Shown piece after piece: positions 1-11,275 of a stretch of DNA of 64,000 nucleotides. Under the pieces are notes generated by a model. The model was given only the letters and a program-made list of their open reading frames with translations. It was not told where the DNA came from and searched no databases. This stretch comes from Sisyra terminalis (lineage: Eukaryota > Arthropoda > Insecta > Neuroptera > Sisyridae), in contig OY292276.1 of NCBI GenBank assembly GCA_958496175.1, positions 10,186,001 to 10,250,000 on the forward strand, written 5' to 3'. The position numbers and the translations under genes were made by a program. Numbering within the stretch: position 1 is the stretch's first letter; every line of letters starts with the position of its first letter.

Positions 1-870
1 TTCGATTTAATGTTATTTTTCTATATGTACCCCCATGGATAAGCCGAAGAATTCATAACTTGGGCTATAATCTCTGTTGTACTGAATCCCAACAAACAAA
101 GCAATTTATCCCAACCAGAATTTATCGGGAGGACCCGATGAGGACATTTTCAGGTTAACCTGATAACCTGATAAAGTCCAGGTCTACTTCATAAGGACCT
201 TATCAGGGTTCCCTAGTACGGTCCTGATCAGGATTACCCTATACAATCCTGATCTGGATTTCCTTACATGATCTTTACCTGGATTACCTTGTTGTATGGT
301 AGCGATCAGGATTACCTCACGTGGACCTGATCAGGACTTAATTACATAATCCTGATCCGGATGTGTTTAATAAGGTCAACCTGAGATAATCCTTACATGA
401 GCCTGATTAGGATAACCTGATAGGAAATTGTTTTTTTTTAAACAATACCATTCTGAAAAATTCCATATATGGGTCTGATCAGGATAGCCCGATAAGAAAT
501 TATTTTTTTTTAAATGCCATCCTGAAAAATTCATTACAGGAGCCTGATTAGGATAACGCGATAGAAAATTATTCTGTGTTTAATAAGGTCAGCCTGACAT
601 GATCCTTACATGAGCCTGAATAGGATAACCTGATAGGAAATTAATTACTTTTTAATAAGGGTTCCCTGATGCTATCCTAATGTGGAACTTGCATGGAAAA
701 CTCGAGAATAAATGATTCTTTGTTTTAATAAGGCAATCCTTTGAAAGTCCTTAAGTGGACCGCTTCAGGATAACCCGATGAGAAAGAAATTTCAGTTTCA
801 ACCGGGCTATCCTGATGCCATCCTCATGTGGCCCTCGTCTGGTTAGTACTAATGAGGAAACCCTTGTTTT
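1..870. repeat. Degenerate minisatellite array, CCTGATCAGGAT-type
   Basis: Dozens of variants of a roughly 16-30 bp unit built on CCTGAT(C/T)AGGAT(A/T)ACC run through this stretch, most clearly from 115. A higher-order block (about 75-130 bp) containing the words CCTTACATGAGCCTGATTAGG, GATAACCTGATAGGAAATT and a T-rich tract recurs near 400-520, 540-590 and 600-680. The core CTGATCAG is itself palindromic, so the array can form many small hairpins. It is open at the left edge of the window. Low identity between units suggests an old array. No coding frame. Confidence 0.8.
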
Positions 871-2338
871 TAATTGATAAGGTGGTTATTATACTTCAAA
901 GCAAATCGGGAAAAAAATCATATGTAATTGAAAAATTAAAATTAGATAATGTAAATCCAAATAATTTACTATGGGTTGTTTGAAATTATTATTTTTTAAA
1001 GAATTTGCTATGAAAAATTGACTGAAATTCATATATAATGTTTTATAGCCAAGAAATTAAGGAAATCACTACAGAGCTTTTTTGGGTATTTGAAATTTGA
1101 ATAGTATTTCACTAGCCGGTGTGTTATAATCCCATTGAGATTACAATGGAAACATTGGTAAAATATGCGAATGGCTGAGTGCAGATGAATGCAATTTATA
1201 TTTACCTACTTTTCCCGGATGGAGCGCATAATTTATTCTCCTGGATTCAATTAAATATTACAGCAGGATAAACTGGCGAATTTATTTCACTCGTATTTAT
1301 TATACTTACGTGACATGTTGCACACATATATAAAGTATACAGTACACCCGGCATAATATAAAACACACAACAGTAAAAAGTAAGCATTTTTCATTCTATT
1401 TGCCATGCATTACGTTAGCATTGAAAAGAATAATTCAAAACAAGAAAAATGGGAAAAATGAAAAACAGAATTTGTAAAAATGAAGGACTTGTACAGAGTT
1501 GCGAGCTCGTAAAAGTCTGGTGAAAAGTGGCCGTTTTTTGCCGAAAAAAGCCAAGACAATAGCGCTTTTGATTTAGAGCGGAAATGTGAAGAAGCTTAAC
1601 GATGCAATTTTCAAGAGGAAATCTTTGTCGTTCGTTGCAAGTAAATAAATTGGCAATTCTAATTGAAAGTGATTTGGCGATTGGTGGCTGAAGAGAATAT
1701 TTTAAATGCGTACAATTGGCAGAATTAGAATTAAGTGAATTGATATTGTGAAGGTAATTTTATGGGAGCCATAAAGCGGCTTTATGGAGAGCGAGTGATT
1801 TATTTTGAATACATATTGTTCAAAAGACCGTTGGAGCTTATCGCGATTTGCATCGAGCACAAGTAATTTATTTAATAACGTTGAGCTTTTTCGAAAAATT
1901 ACGATCATTCAATTTGGAGCTTTGAATTGGCTCAATAAGCTGGATACTATTGTGTAATGCTTGTTTGAAATTTTAATATGAGGTCATTTTTAATCTTGGA
2001 ATTGTGTAAAACTTGGAAAGAAAGTGAATAAATTTTAAGCTTTTTTCTGGTCTTATTGTTAAACTGCATTTGAATTGAGAAACATGTGCAAGCTATGTTG
2101 GTTATACAAATATTGTTTTAGTCGTACATTTATGGTCATTGAGGGTGGCTAGTTAAATCTTTAAATGAATAAAGCTGAAAATATGATATTTTAGTTCATT
2201 TGGCAATCCATTTTTATCTAGTAATTGCTATTAATTGTACTGATTTACACAATTTTCTACGGTCCAGAAAATAGAGAGCGGATTATGAAGAACCATTGAC
2301 CAATCGTACGAGAATATTTTTTGCATTTCCCACATAGT
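871..2338. other. AT-rich unique sequence, nothing recognised
   Basis: No repeat arms, conserved coding frame or RNA gene seen. The ORFs present are short, lack any recognisable motif and look like chance frames. Confidence 0.6.
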
Positions 2339-3400
2339 AGGGTGTCCGTTATTTCCCAAATTTATTTTTTTACAGCAATCGCCCCCTGAATTTTTAATTT
2401 TAGATATAAAAAAAATCCAATACAATTAAGCTCTTAATTTTTTGATTAAACCGTTCCGGAATCATGTTACGTTTACCGTTTAAATAACATGGGATTATTT
2501 GACTTTTTACTTTTAATTTTTTTTCTCAGAAACAAATGAATATAAAGATTTAACATCAAATTTTCCTGACGTAAAACTTAACGCTCTACAAAAAAGGTCT
2601 CTTATGAATTTTCGATTAAATCACTCCAGTAAAAGTTATTCAACATTTTACTTGAATTAATTTGTTTAATTTGTATTTTGTAATTTTTCAACATTTAATT
2701 TGTTGACTACAAGTTCTAAGAAATTTCTCATAGATGGCGTCAGGTGAAATGGTGAAAATTCGAATATTAATTGAACTTTTGTCGATAGTCTCATTAATTA
2801 GTATGAAATTCACTTCGTAGGTACAAAATATTGATTAAAGTTCGAAAATTTATCCTGGATAAATTGAATTTCACGACTATAGCGAATTCGGATGTCATCT
2901 GTTTTAATTGTCAAAAAATGATTTTTTTGTTTAATTTTCAATTCAAGCCATAAAATTAACACAAATAATCACTGGCGCTCTAATGATAATAATTTTTATC
3001 TTCTTTTCCAATGATTTTATAGTTGAAAAAAATAAAAATGAGCAAAAAGTTGAAAATATTGCAAGATTTATATTAGGCACAAGTTAAATGTTGAATAACT
3101 TTTAATGGAGTGATTTAATCGAAAATTCATAAGAGACCTTTTTTGTAGAACGTTAAATTTTACGTGAGAATAATTTAATCTTAAATCTTTTCATCCATTT
3201 GTTTCTGAGAAAAAAAAATTAAAAGTAAATAGTCAAATAATCCAATGCTATTTAAATGGTAAAAGTAACATGATTCCGGCACGGTTTAATCAAGAAATTA
3301 AGAGCTTCATTGTATTGGATAATTTTTTTTATATCTTAAACCAAAAATTCAGGAGGCGATTGCTGTAAAAATATTAATTTGGGAAATAACGGACACCCTA
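2339..3400 (+). mobile_element. Foldback element, AGGGTG family, copy A
   Basis: Starts AGGGTGTCCG and ends CGGACACCCTA. The outer ~350 bp of each side are inverted copies of each other, carrying the modules GTTATTTCCCAAA, ATCGCC(C)CCTGAAT, TTTAAATAACATGGG and CTCTACAAAAAAGGTCTCTT. A non-palindromic centre of about 370 bp contains ATAGATGGCGTCAGGTG. Flanks CCACATAGT (2330-2338) and CTACATAGT (3401-3409) make a 9-bp target duplication with one mismatch. The 9-bp TSD and long arms fit a Mutator-like or similar non-autonomous element; no transposase is encoded. Four related copies lie in this window. Confidence 0.85.
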
Positions 3401-5760
3401 CTACATAGTCTGCATTCACATTTAAAGCATAAAACTAATGCACATGTGTATGCATCATAACATTATTTTTATAAAAAAAAAACGTTTTTCGCAAAAGTAC
3501 AAAGTTTCCAATATATAAATATTTTAAATGCAAATTTCATAAAAAAAAAATACAATTTTAGACACACGCAGACGAAGTTGCGGGTATAAGCTATTAAGGA
3601 ATTGATTCATAATTGAAGTAATTTTCATTTTTGTTATGGCTTTTAAATGACATTGTTAAAACTTGAAGGCCAAACTTTGTACGTCAACTTTAAATATGTC
3701 GTTCTGGAATTTGGAACCAGTTTAAGGTATTTATTATTTGTTGACAATTGCACTTATATTTACAACTGTTTCCGAATTCAAAAATGATACCTTTCACCTG
3801 TATTTATAAATACATTTTGGCCTTCAAGCATTACTAAATTATCGCATACCACCCGCTGGGAGTAGAATTTTTGCAATTTGACACCAGTTAGGAATGAGGC
3901 CGGTTTCGATAATCGTTTTGATCATTATCGATCAAAGTTCGATAAATTGAACGTAAATATCTTTCTACCTGAATTCTATCGTACGATTCAAGAACAGGTT
4001 TATCGATTTTGACAATATTTTTTTTTTTCAGGTACTTTTTATTGTTTCGCCAAAAAGAAAGTATAAAGGCCATAAACAAATCTTATCTAAATAGTTGTAC
4101 CAATATTTTAATCTGGTTTTACTTTTGGTTCTAACTTCAAGACAGTTTTCTTGAATTTATAGAAACTCTGTAATTAATTTCGTCTAATTTTTCTTTAGAA
4201 AAAAAGGGTTCCTATTTAGGATTTACGGTTAATTATCAATAATAAAAATAGCATTTCGAAGAAGGTTGATTAAAATATCGTTATGGATACCCATTAAAAA
4301 CAGCATATTTTAAATCAGGGGTGGCCAACCCAAATTGTATTGCTGGCCGTTTCGGAAATGCATCCTAAAGCCACCATTAAATAATGGGCCACCATTAAAG
4401 TTATATATCTCATATTCTCCGTACTAAATTTAGATACGTTGTTAAAATATGTATCTCTTAAATGTTTTTATCTATTTTTTACATCAGTTACATACCTGCG
4501 ACTGCAAAAAACGGTATTTTCAATGGTCAATACAATAGCCACTAACTGCCAATACTTCATTTCTACGATCGTATAGTGATTTTTAGAGGTATAGCAATTT
4601 TTCTCAAAACTTAGTTGAAAAAAGTAAATTTTGTAGGTAAGTTATAAAAGATACACCAAGGGATGCTGTGAGTTGCTAAGGGAGGGGTTTTTAATGTCCA
4701 AAAACTTATTTTTAATCGAAGTTATTTATTTATCGCTATTATTATATAAACTGGCAAGACAACGTCTATCAGGTTTAACCACTGAAAAGGTTTTATAAGA
4801 TTTCTAGCCAATAAAAAAATTTCTTTTCCAATTTGATGTTTCTGTATTTGTGAAAATTGATAAAAAATAAAAATTAAAAAATATTTATCTTTCACGAATT
4901 CGTGCCTGGTTCCTTAGGACGAAGAGCACCCACTCGTTGTGGCTACGTTAAGTCCATAATATATTACCGTTTACTAAAGAAAAGTTTTTAAGAATGAATT
5001 GCATCTTTAATTGCGAATATTTTAAACATTTTGAGTACTAGCTCTTACAACTATGTACTTTCTTCAACAGGGAAACTTATTTTATCATCCTACAAAATTT
5101 GAACTAACCCCATGACCCCAAAGTTTTGCACTCTCCTGTTAAAACAAAATTTAAACTTTAACCAAACCTAAGATTAATTCTATTTAATGTTCAAACTTGA
5201 AATCAAAAGTTTCATAAGATTTTTTTTCTTAATCTGAAACCAATAGGTACATGGTATAACATACATAGGATTCTTTAGAATATTTGAAACTCAAAATTTG
5301 ACCAAAAATATCTCGTTTACCTAAAACAATTGGTTATCATGTTTCTTCACAATGGAGCTCCAAGAAACTGAAAGTTTTTTCTATAAAAAAACTTCAAAAT
5401 ATAAGCGCCAAATTTTGGAAGTCTAAAAATTTTCTGGATAAAAATGATTGTTCTAATTCTTTATTTCTTACGTAATTGTTTTTCTTTGATTTATGCTTAT
5501 CATCTTCTGCCCTTCACAGGCGAATTTTTATCGATTATGTGACTATCTGATGTTCATGGGCTTAATCACCAACTAAACGATTACCTTCTGGATTTTGTGG
5601 AAAAAATTCTGAATAATAATTTGACTAATTTCTGTAATACACTTATCCCATTTTTGAAGCCAGTGCTTCTAGTAGTCGTAGAATTAAAATTTTGGTGAAC
5701 TGGAAGAACCTTGTTAATATGTTTTTCTTGATATTGGTAACTTCATGCTTTTATGCAAAT
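3401..5760. other. AT-rich intron-like sequence; possible hAT end near 4317
   Basis: Mostly featureless. CAGGGGTGGCCAACC at 4317 looks like a hAT-type terminal inverted repeat, followed by a GGCCACCATTAAA-type direct repeat, but no matching right end was found. TAG joined to GTAAGTTA at 4636/4637 has a good donor but a poor pyrimidine tract upstream. No gene seen. Confidence 0.45.
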
Positions 5761-6017
5761 GACTCGTTTATTTTGAAAGTGGTGTAAGTCCATTTCAAGG
5801 ACGGTCTATATGGTGATTCTTCTTCTTGTAATTAGAACAAAGTATGTTAATTTTTTAACTGCTAAGTTTTCAGAAATTACTGATTTTAATTTAGTTGTTA
5901 ACAAAAACGCCACATATCCCCTCCTCCTTAGTATCTTAGGTTCCTATGGTTTAAAATAATAATACTATAGGGACTGTTCTTGAAATGGACTTAACTCACT
6001 TTCAAAATAAACGGTTC
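5761..6017. mobile_element. Short MITE with ~55-bp inverted ends
   Basis: The left arm (5761-5815) and right arm (5957-6017) are inverted copies built on CGTTTATTTTGAAAGTGG and AAGTCCATTTCAAG. A single arm of the same family recurs at 44872-44935. The flanks ATGCAAAT and ATGTAATG match only partly, so the target duplication is uncertain and the superfamily unassigned. Non-coding. Confidence 0.65.
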
Positions 6018-7633
6018 ATGTAATGGAGGCCAAATAAATTCTTATTCTTGATGTACAACAATTATTAGTTTGTATTCATTTTTTTTATGAATATAAAGCA
6101 CCGGAGTAGGAGTAGAGGAGAAAATCGGAAAACATCAGGATGTAATTATTTCTAGTGCTTCCTATTAAGCTGAGGGTGAACTTTATTGCTTCAACCTCAC
6201 ATACGAATATCGAAAATTCATTTTCTTTTTCTTATTTCAATTTTCTTCATTGACAACAACTTTATCCCTAAATAATTCACATGAAAAAATCTAAATAAAA
6301 AAAGCCACTAAATCAATATCCGCCTGACAAGTTGTATTTTTTTTTTTACATATAAATTTTTCGTGACCATTCATTTCAAGACAAAAAGCTCAAATTAATA
6401 GCTGCAAAGCTCAATGCACTTTCTGAATACATTTAGTCTTGCATTAAATATTTATAATAGATGCCCCTGATTGAAAATACCGTAATTTGCCGTATAATTT
6501 TCAATATCCATCCATGTAATTTTCCGGCAACTTATCGACAACTTTTCCCTCGATGGCATCGCTTAGTTTATGACTTCATTCCCAACTTAATATCCACCCC
6601 ATTTTATTACAACTGCATCTTGTGCACATTGATTCATCGCGCATAAATCTCAATGCAAAATTATCAAATAATTGCAGTGAAAAAGTTGGAAAGTTTAATT
6701 TTAATAGTTGCAGACGTTATCTTGAATCAAGGCAGTGATTAATTTTCATGCATTTAGTGAAACTTTTTTTTTTGCTATTGTAATTATCTGTAGTGGCAAC
6801 TATTTTATCAGCCACTGAGTAACTGTTGTTTTTCCTCCTCATTTCCTCCGGTTTTAAGCTGCATTTATTTCAGAATAATTGTTTGTGCTAAATTATTTAA
6901 TTGTTGAATAAACTAAAAAGGATAATTAAAAAGCAGCATTTGCCCGATAATTATTTTAATTGGTTCTCTTTTGAAATGAGTTCGTATCCTGTAAATGTCA
7001 GTTTTTATATGATAATAACACAAGCAAATTGAGTTTGTTTTGCGTTAAAACAATAATTATTGCAATTGTCGATGTGTTTTGGACAATAAATCATCGAATA
7101 ATTATCCATAGTACCTATATCTTGTATTAATTTATATTTTTCCTTTCGTTTCAGGTAAGCAGTCCGTATTGATTTGCGGTTTGTTGGCTTGCGTTCGATG
7201 TTTCAGCGGTATACTGGAAAATTTGCAAGTATAAATATGGAAATATGCAAAAATATGGTTAACACACAATAAGTTATTCGTCGCGAGGATCATTAAAGAA
7301 TCATTGAGGCGTTTGTGTATTCATAATATAAATTAGAAACGTGCATTTTTCATTCTTATTCCGCCTTGTTATATATATTTTTTGATAGGAAACGATTTAT
7401 TATCGTTGGAGACGTTTTTTTTTTTTAATGTTTTTATATCTGATCGAGAAAAAAAAAACGGAAAGAAAATGATTGATTTAGTCGCGCGTTAAAGATTTGA
7501 CTTCCAGTTAAATATATCGGGGAGAAAGCGAAGGATTTTCTTTTCAAATTATAGCAAGATAAAAGTTAAATATATTTTTTGCTTACATAGAAATCAGACG
7601 ATCAGTAAATTATTGAAAGATCAAGAGTTTTGT
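6018..7633. other. AT-rich intron-like sequence holding ratchet site 1
   Basis: No transposon arms seen. Homopolymer A and T runs are common. Its notable feature is the recursive splice site at 7154/7155, listed separately. Confidence 0.5.
7120..7165 (+). promoter_or_regulatory. Recursive splice site 1 (ratchet point)
   Basis: A T/C-rich tract (7134-7152) ends in TTTCAG at 7154, directly joined to GTAAGC at 7155. TATTAAT about 25-30 nt upstream is a plausible branch point. This juxtaposed 3' and 5' splice site is the signature of recursive splicing in long insect introns: the upstream exon joins here, recreates a 5' splice site, and the next intron segment is removed. Another possible donor, CAGCG|GTATAC, lies about 55 nt downstream. 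The sequence match is direct; use in vivo is inference. Confidence 0.72.
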
Positions 7634-7668
7634 AGGGAAGTATGGAAAAATTTAAATATGTTAAGAAA

Positions 7669-7885
7669 TAGATGATAAAATTCAGATCTCAGCTTTTATT
7701 TTTTTAATAAGAAGACAATTCAGATAGTTTAAGATCGTTTTTTTTTATTTAATATTTTTATTATTCAATTAGCTACGTTTCGTTACTTATGGTAACTTCA
7801 TCAGGCTTCTTGATTCACAAAAATAAAATATTTTCAATTTAAATTCAATAAATAAATTAATAATATTAATTTATAATTAATACGA
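7669..7885 (-). mobile_element. Hammerhead-bearing PLE-type insertion, 217 bp
   Basis: Flanked by GTTAAGAAA on both sides (7660-7668, 7886-7894), a 9-bp target duplication. Absent from the matching place in the 8379-8817 copy. On the minus strand it reads: AT-rich leader, hammerhead core (7763-7816), tail ending TTTTATCATCTA. The same tail words (GCTGAGATC, TTTTAT(C/T)ATCTA) recur at 60060-60115. Penelope-like retroelements are known to carry hammerheads in their terminal repeats; this would be a non-coding fragment of one. Confidence 0.7.
7763..7816 (-). ncRNA. Hammerhead ribozyme motif, type I-like
   Basis: On the minus strand: stem I half AUUCAA..AGC, core CUGAUGA, one extra A, stem II GUUAC/GUAAC closed by CAUAA, core GAAA, minimal stem III ACGU, then A at the cleavage position, then stem I GCU..UUGAAU. 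Stem I pairs as AGC/GCU plus AUUCAA/UUGAAU around a small internal loop. The stem II loop differs from the other copies. The two-base stem III suggests activity, if any, as a dimer. Confidence 0.68.
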
Positions 7886-8378
7886 GTTAAGAAAAACAAA
7901 ATAAATCTCGTTTAAAAGTTTAACGTCTGATTAAATTCGAGTCGATAATATAAAACTTAAGAATCATTTTCCCATATTTTTTAAATGGCAGCCGATTTTC
8001 ATTCTAGTTTGTTACGTTTTGATATCACAAAATTGATTTGGCTACTTTTGGAATCATTTTTTTGGTAATTTTCTCAGAAAATATGTGATGAATAAATTCA
8101 AATTTTGAAACAATTTAATGCATTCTACATGTTATATCATCATTAGGGCTTTAAATTAGGATCATTTAAAAAATTTAATTGTTATTGAAATGGAATATTT
8201 TGAGAAAAAAATATCGAAAATGAAGTTTCCGTTACTTTTTTGCTACCCTCTTCCTTTTTTTCCCGGAAAAGTGAAAGTATTAGTTCAGTGTCCCAAAATT
8301 GATGTGATCCGAGTGGTTCCCGAAAAAAAATAATAGTTTTAAGAAATTTAAAGAAACTAAACGAGAAACATTCCTAAT

Positions 8379-8817
8379 AGGGAAGTTTGGAAAAATTTAA
8401 ATATTTTAAGAAAAACAGAATAACTCCTGTTTAAAAGTTTAACATATGATTAAATTCGAGTTGATAATATAAAACTTAAGAATCATTTTCCTGTATTTTT
8501 TTAAATGGCAGAAAATTTTCATTCATAGTTGATTACATTTTTAATATTACAGAATAGATTTGGCAACTTTTGGAGTCATTTTTTGGTATTTTTCTTTGAA
8601 AATATCGGATGAATATAAATTTTAATTTAATATAATGCATTCTTCTAGTTATAATATCTTTTGGGCATTAAATTAGGATCATTTAAAAATTTTAATTGGT
8701 ATTGAAATGGCATATTTTCAGAAAAAAATATCAAAAATGAAGTTTCCGTTACTTTTTTGCTACCCTCTTCCTTTTTTTCCCGGAAACGTGAAAGTATTAG
8801 TTCAGTGTCCCAAAATT
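8379..8817. repeat. Tandem duplication, copy 2 (empty site)
   Basis: Matches 7634-8300 minus its 217-bp insertion. The junction reads ATTTTAAGAAAAAC without interruption, which supports 7669-7885 being a later insertion. Ends AGTGTCCCAAAATT at 8817. Substitutions between copies are common, so the duplication is not recent. Confidence 0.8.
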
Positions 8818-10569
8818 ATTTTGTTTATCGGATTACCAAAAATGGTAGCAGAACGTAGTTAAAACTTCGAGAAAAATAACATTGGTCAATGATTATTAAT
8901 TTTGTCTTAAATGTTTTTTTTTTTCTGTGTAAACATCGAAAGTAATTTTGGTATTAAAAAAGCAAGTCCCCTTGTAAGTAACAAGACAAGGGTTGTATAG
9001 TACATCATGACAGATTAATATTACACACATCATCCATCACAAATATTAAACGTCCTCAAGAGTCATTCTCCCAAAATGGAATACGAGTCGATACGATGAT
9101 AACCACAAGGGTGATATAACGATAGTGGCTTCAATTTTATATAATAACAATAATAATAGCGACAGACTTCCTCGGAAGCAACCCTCAATGTTACATATCT
9201 CCACCACCACGCCAACGAATGAAAAACGAGCCAAATATTGACGAAAACGAAACACTCGCCTTATTATTTTTGGAAAGCAAACGAACCAATTCGGTGGGGT
9301 ATTTTTTTATCGACTTGCCCATTTTTCCTTCGCTTCACTAAGAGCTACTTTGTTCGACGAAAAAAAAATAACCTTGAATATTTGGGCACTTGGATATATG
9401 ATGAGCCGTGACCAAAATTGTAATCAATAGTTTCAATGTTTTTTTCTTGAAGAAAAAAATGTATGATAACATGAGAAAATTTCTTCAATTCTTTTCATTA
9501 CAAAGACAATTAATCTCACTATTAAAGTCTTATTAGAAAAGTTTAACGATTCGGAACAATGAATCACAAAACTATTCCGCAATGAACGAATCAAATCAAT
9601 TTTCTATTATTTCCAAACTATCGAACCATGTCACGATGTTCAATCATCGCCCCCCAAAACGGGTGGAGAAAAAATCGCCAGAGAAAATGAGGCAAATTTT
9701 ACACAAAAAAATAAAATTCCTTTCTTTCTTCTGATGGACGAAGAACAAAACGAAAACGATGATTTTGCAGAGTATATCGCAACAAAACACAAAAACGACT
9801 GAATATAATTGAGCAATTTGAAAAATAAACATTATCTTTTATTTATAAAACGGAACTCGTCTCCTCTTCAATATAATATAATGGAATTATTGTCCTGGAT
9901 TTGAACATGTAAACGTTTCAAAGAAAGAAAATATTGTATGGAAAGGGAGTTCGGAAAGTTTTAAGTCTGTCCCACTAAAAGATATTTGCTCTAAGGCGAA
10001 TTGCACACGAATCAAGTCATCATATTTCCACCCATTCGTCTTTATTATATCATTCTATAATAATAAAAATGATTTACTTTCAAAAAAATACATCGCAATA
10101 TAAAGCCTTTTGTGTCGCTTTAAACACAAATCTATGTTTATAAAATCGAGGGAGAAAACGATATACATTATATATATTTAAACTTCTCCTTGATTTTTGT
10201 TCTTTCATCTTCATAATTGCAATGAGAATCAAATTTCTTTGACAGTCATTGATAAATAAATGCAGATTTAATAAAAGTTATATAAAAATATCGTGAGTTC
10301 AACAATGATTTGACTTCAATTTGCCTTTGAAAAATAAAATGATTTTCTCATAATAAATGAAAGAAACTTTGAAACTTTTCTTTTTGCTGTAAAATCTAAT
10401 GCACTTTCCTCAAAGTTAGAGAATCTTATATCAATAAACTTTGGAGCTTTCCTGGTGAAAAATAATCCAAAATAATTTCATTAATTAAATAAAAATATAT
10501 GTTACTATATACTCATTGAAAAGCAAACTAAATTAAGAAGAATTTAGCCTTGGTGTTGCAAAAAAGATA
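8818..10569. other. AT-rich unique sequence, nothing recognised
   Basis: Slightly less AT-rich at 9040-9300 and 9640-9800, but frames there carry no known motif. No inverted or tandem structure noticed. Confidence 0.5.
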
Positions 10570-10578
10570 CTGAAAAAT

Positions 10579-10730
10579 CAAGGTTTATGAAATACACACG
10601 TGGTCTCATGCGCTACGTGACGTATCCAGAAGAAATTCATACATATCTTCAGACTGATTCAAATTTCAAAATTCTTCGTATGACGTCATATTTTTTCTAA
10701 TGGGGCAACCTGTGTAATTTATAAACCTTG
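10579..10730. mobile_element. CAAGGTTTAT MITE, copy 1 (152 bp)
   Basis: Terminal inverted repeats CAAGGTTTATGAAAT / ATTTATAAACCTTG. Flanks CTGAAAAAT (10570-10578) and CTGGAAAAT (10731-10739) form a 9-bp target duplication with one mismatch. The interior contains TACGTGACGTATCCAGAAG and TGACGTCATA. A second copy in the opposite orientation sits at 26630-26794 with a perfect 9-bp duplication. The short size and 9-bp TSD suggest a Mutator-like MITE; the family is not otherwise identified. Confidence 0.8.
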
Positions 10731-11127
10731 CTGGAAAATACCAAAAACAATTGAGGGAGACGTAATGAAATTCTGGATTTACTAAAAAAAAAAATTGGCC
10801 ATTTTGGTTCAAAGAAATTCACCAGGAAGAAACAACGCCTAATTTTCCTGGACAATACTATCGCATCACTTAATTCTACAAACCTATTGATTCTTTTGGA
10901 AACTGACCACTTTGGTGGCCAAAAAAAGTAGTTTCTTTGTGCTCTTTTGTATAGAACTTTATGAAGTAGTTAGCTATAACTAACTTAAAAATCAAATACA
11001 AATATTTGAAATGAAATGGAAATTACTAAATTAAGCCCCTGTACAAAAAAGAAGAAGAAAAGGTTACTGTGCTATGAATCATTTTAGTCGTAAATCACAA
11101 GAAAATATAAAATTAAGTTTCACACTA

Positions 11128-11235
11128 TAAAGCAATAAATTAAAGCAATAAAAGCATTAAAGCAATAGCAATATAAAGCATAGCAATATAAAGCATAGCA
11201 ATAGCAAAGCATAGCAATTAAAGCAATAAATTAAA
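11128..11235. repeat. AAAGCAATA-type minisatellite
   Basis: About ten irregular tandem units of AAAGCAAT(A) with spacers such as ATTAA and ATAGCAATAT. The array ends in AAGCAATAAATTAAAC, which is also the outermost word of the inverted repeat around the adjacent pogo-like element, so the array probably grew by slippage from that arm. Confidence 0.75.
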
Positions 11236-11275
11236 CTATTAGATTCCATAAATTATAGAAACAAGTTACTTATTA
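11220..11275. repeat. Outer inverted repeat, left half
   Basis: This 56-bp flank of the pogo-like element is an almost perfect inverted copy of 12369-12424 (one or two differences), although it lies outside the CAGTG termini and their TA duplication. Either the element inserted at the exact centre of an older palindrome, or the mobile unit is larger than its pogo-like ends imply. Confidence 0.75.

Larger units (their letters stand above)
7634..8300. repeat. Tandem duplication, copy 1 (interrupted by an insertion)
   Basis: Begins AGGGAAGTATGG and ends AGTGTCCCAAAATT at 8300. It matches 8379-8817 at high identity, including the block TTTGCTACCCTCTTCC. The copy is interrupted at 7669-7885 by a hammerhead-bearing insertion that copy 2 lacks, so copy 2 shows the empty site. 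Contains no gene. Confidence 0.8.

Noticed and set aside
1..870. CRISPR-like array
   Set aside because: Units are degenerate and contiguous without unique uniform spacers, and the DNA is eukaryotic.
4000..4045. TTTTTTTTTTTTCAG|GTACTTTTT at about 4031/4032 as a fourth strong recursive site
   Set aside because: The acceptor half is excellent, but GTACTT is a poor 5' splice site, lacking the purine and G of GTRAG.
4317..4400. Complete hAT MITE from CAGGGGTGGCCAACC
   Set aside because: No matching right terminal repeat or 8-bp duplication found; only noted as a possible end.
6461..6646. 61-codon + strand ORF as a small gene
   Set aside because: No homology-like motif, no supporting splice or start context, and typical of chance frames in this window.
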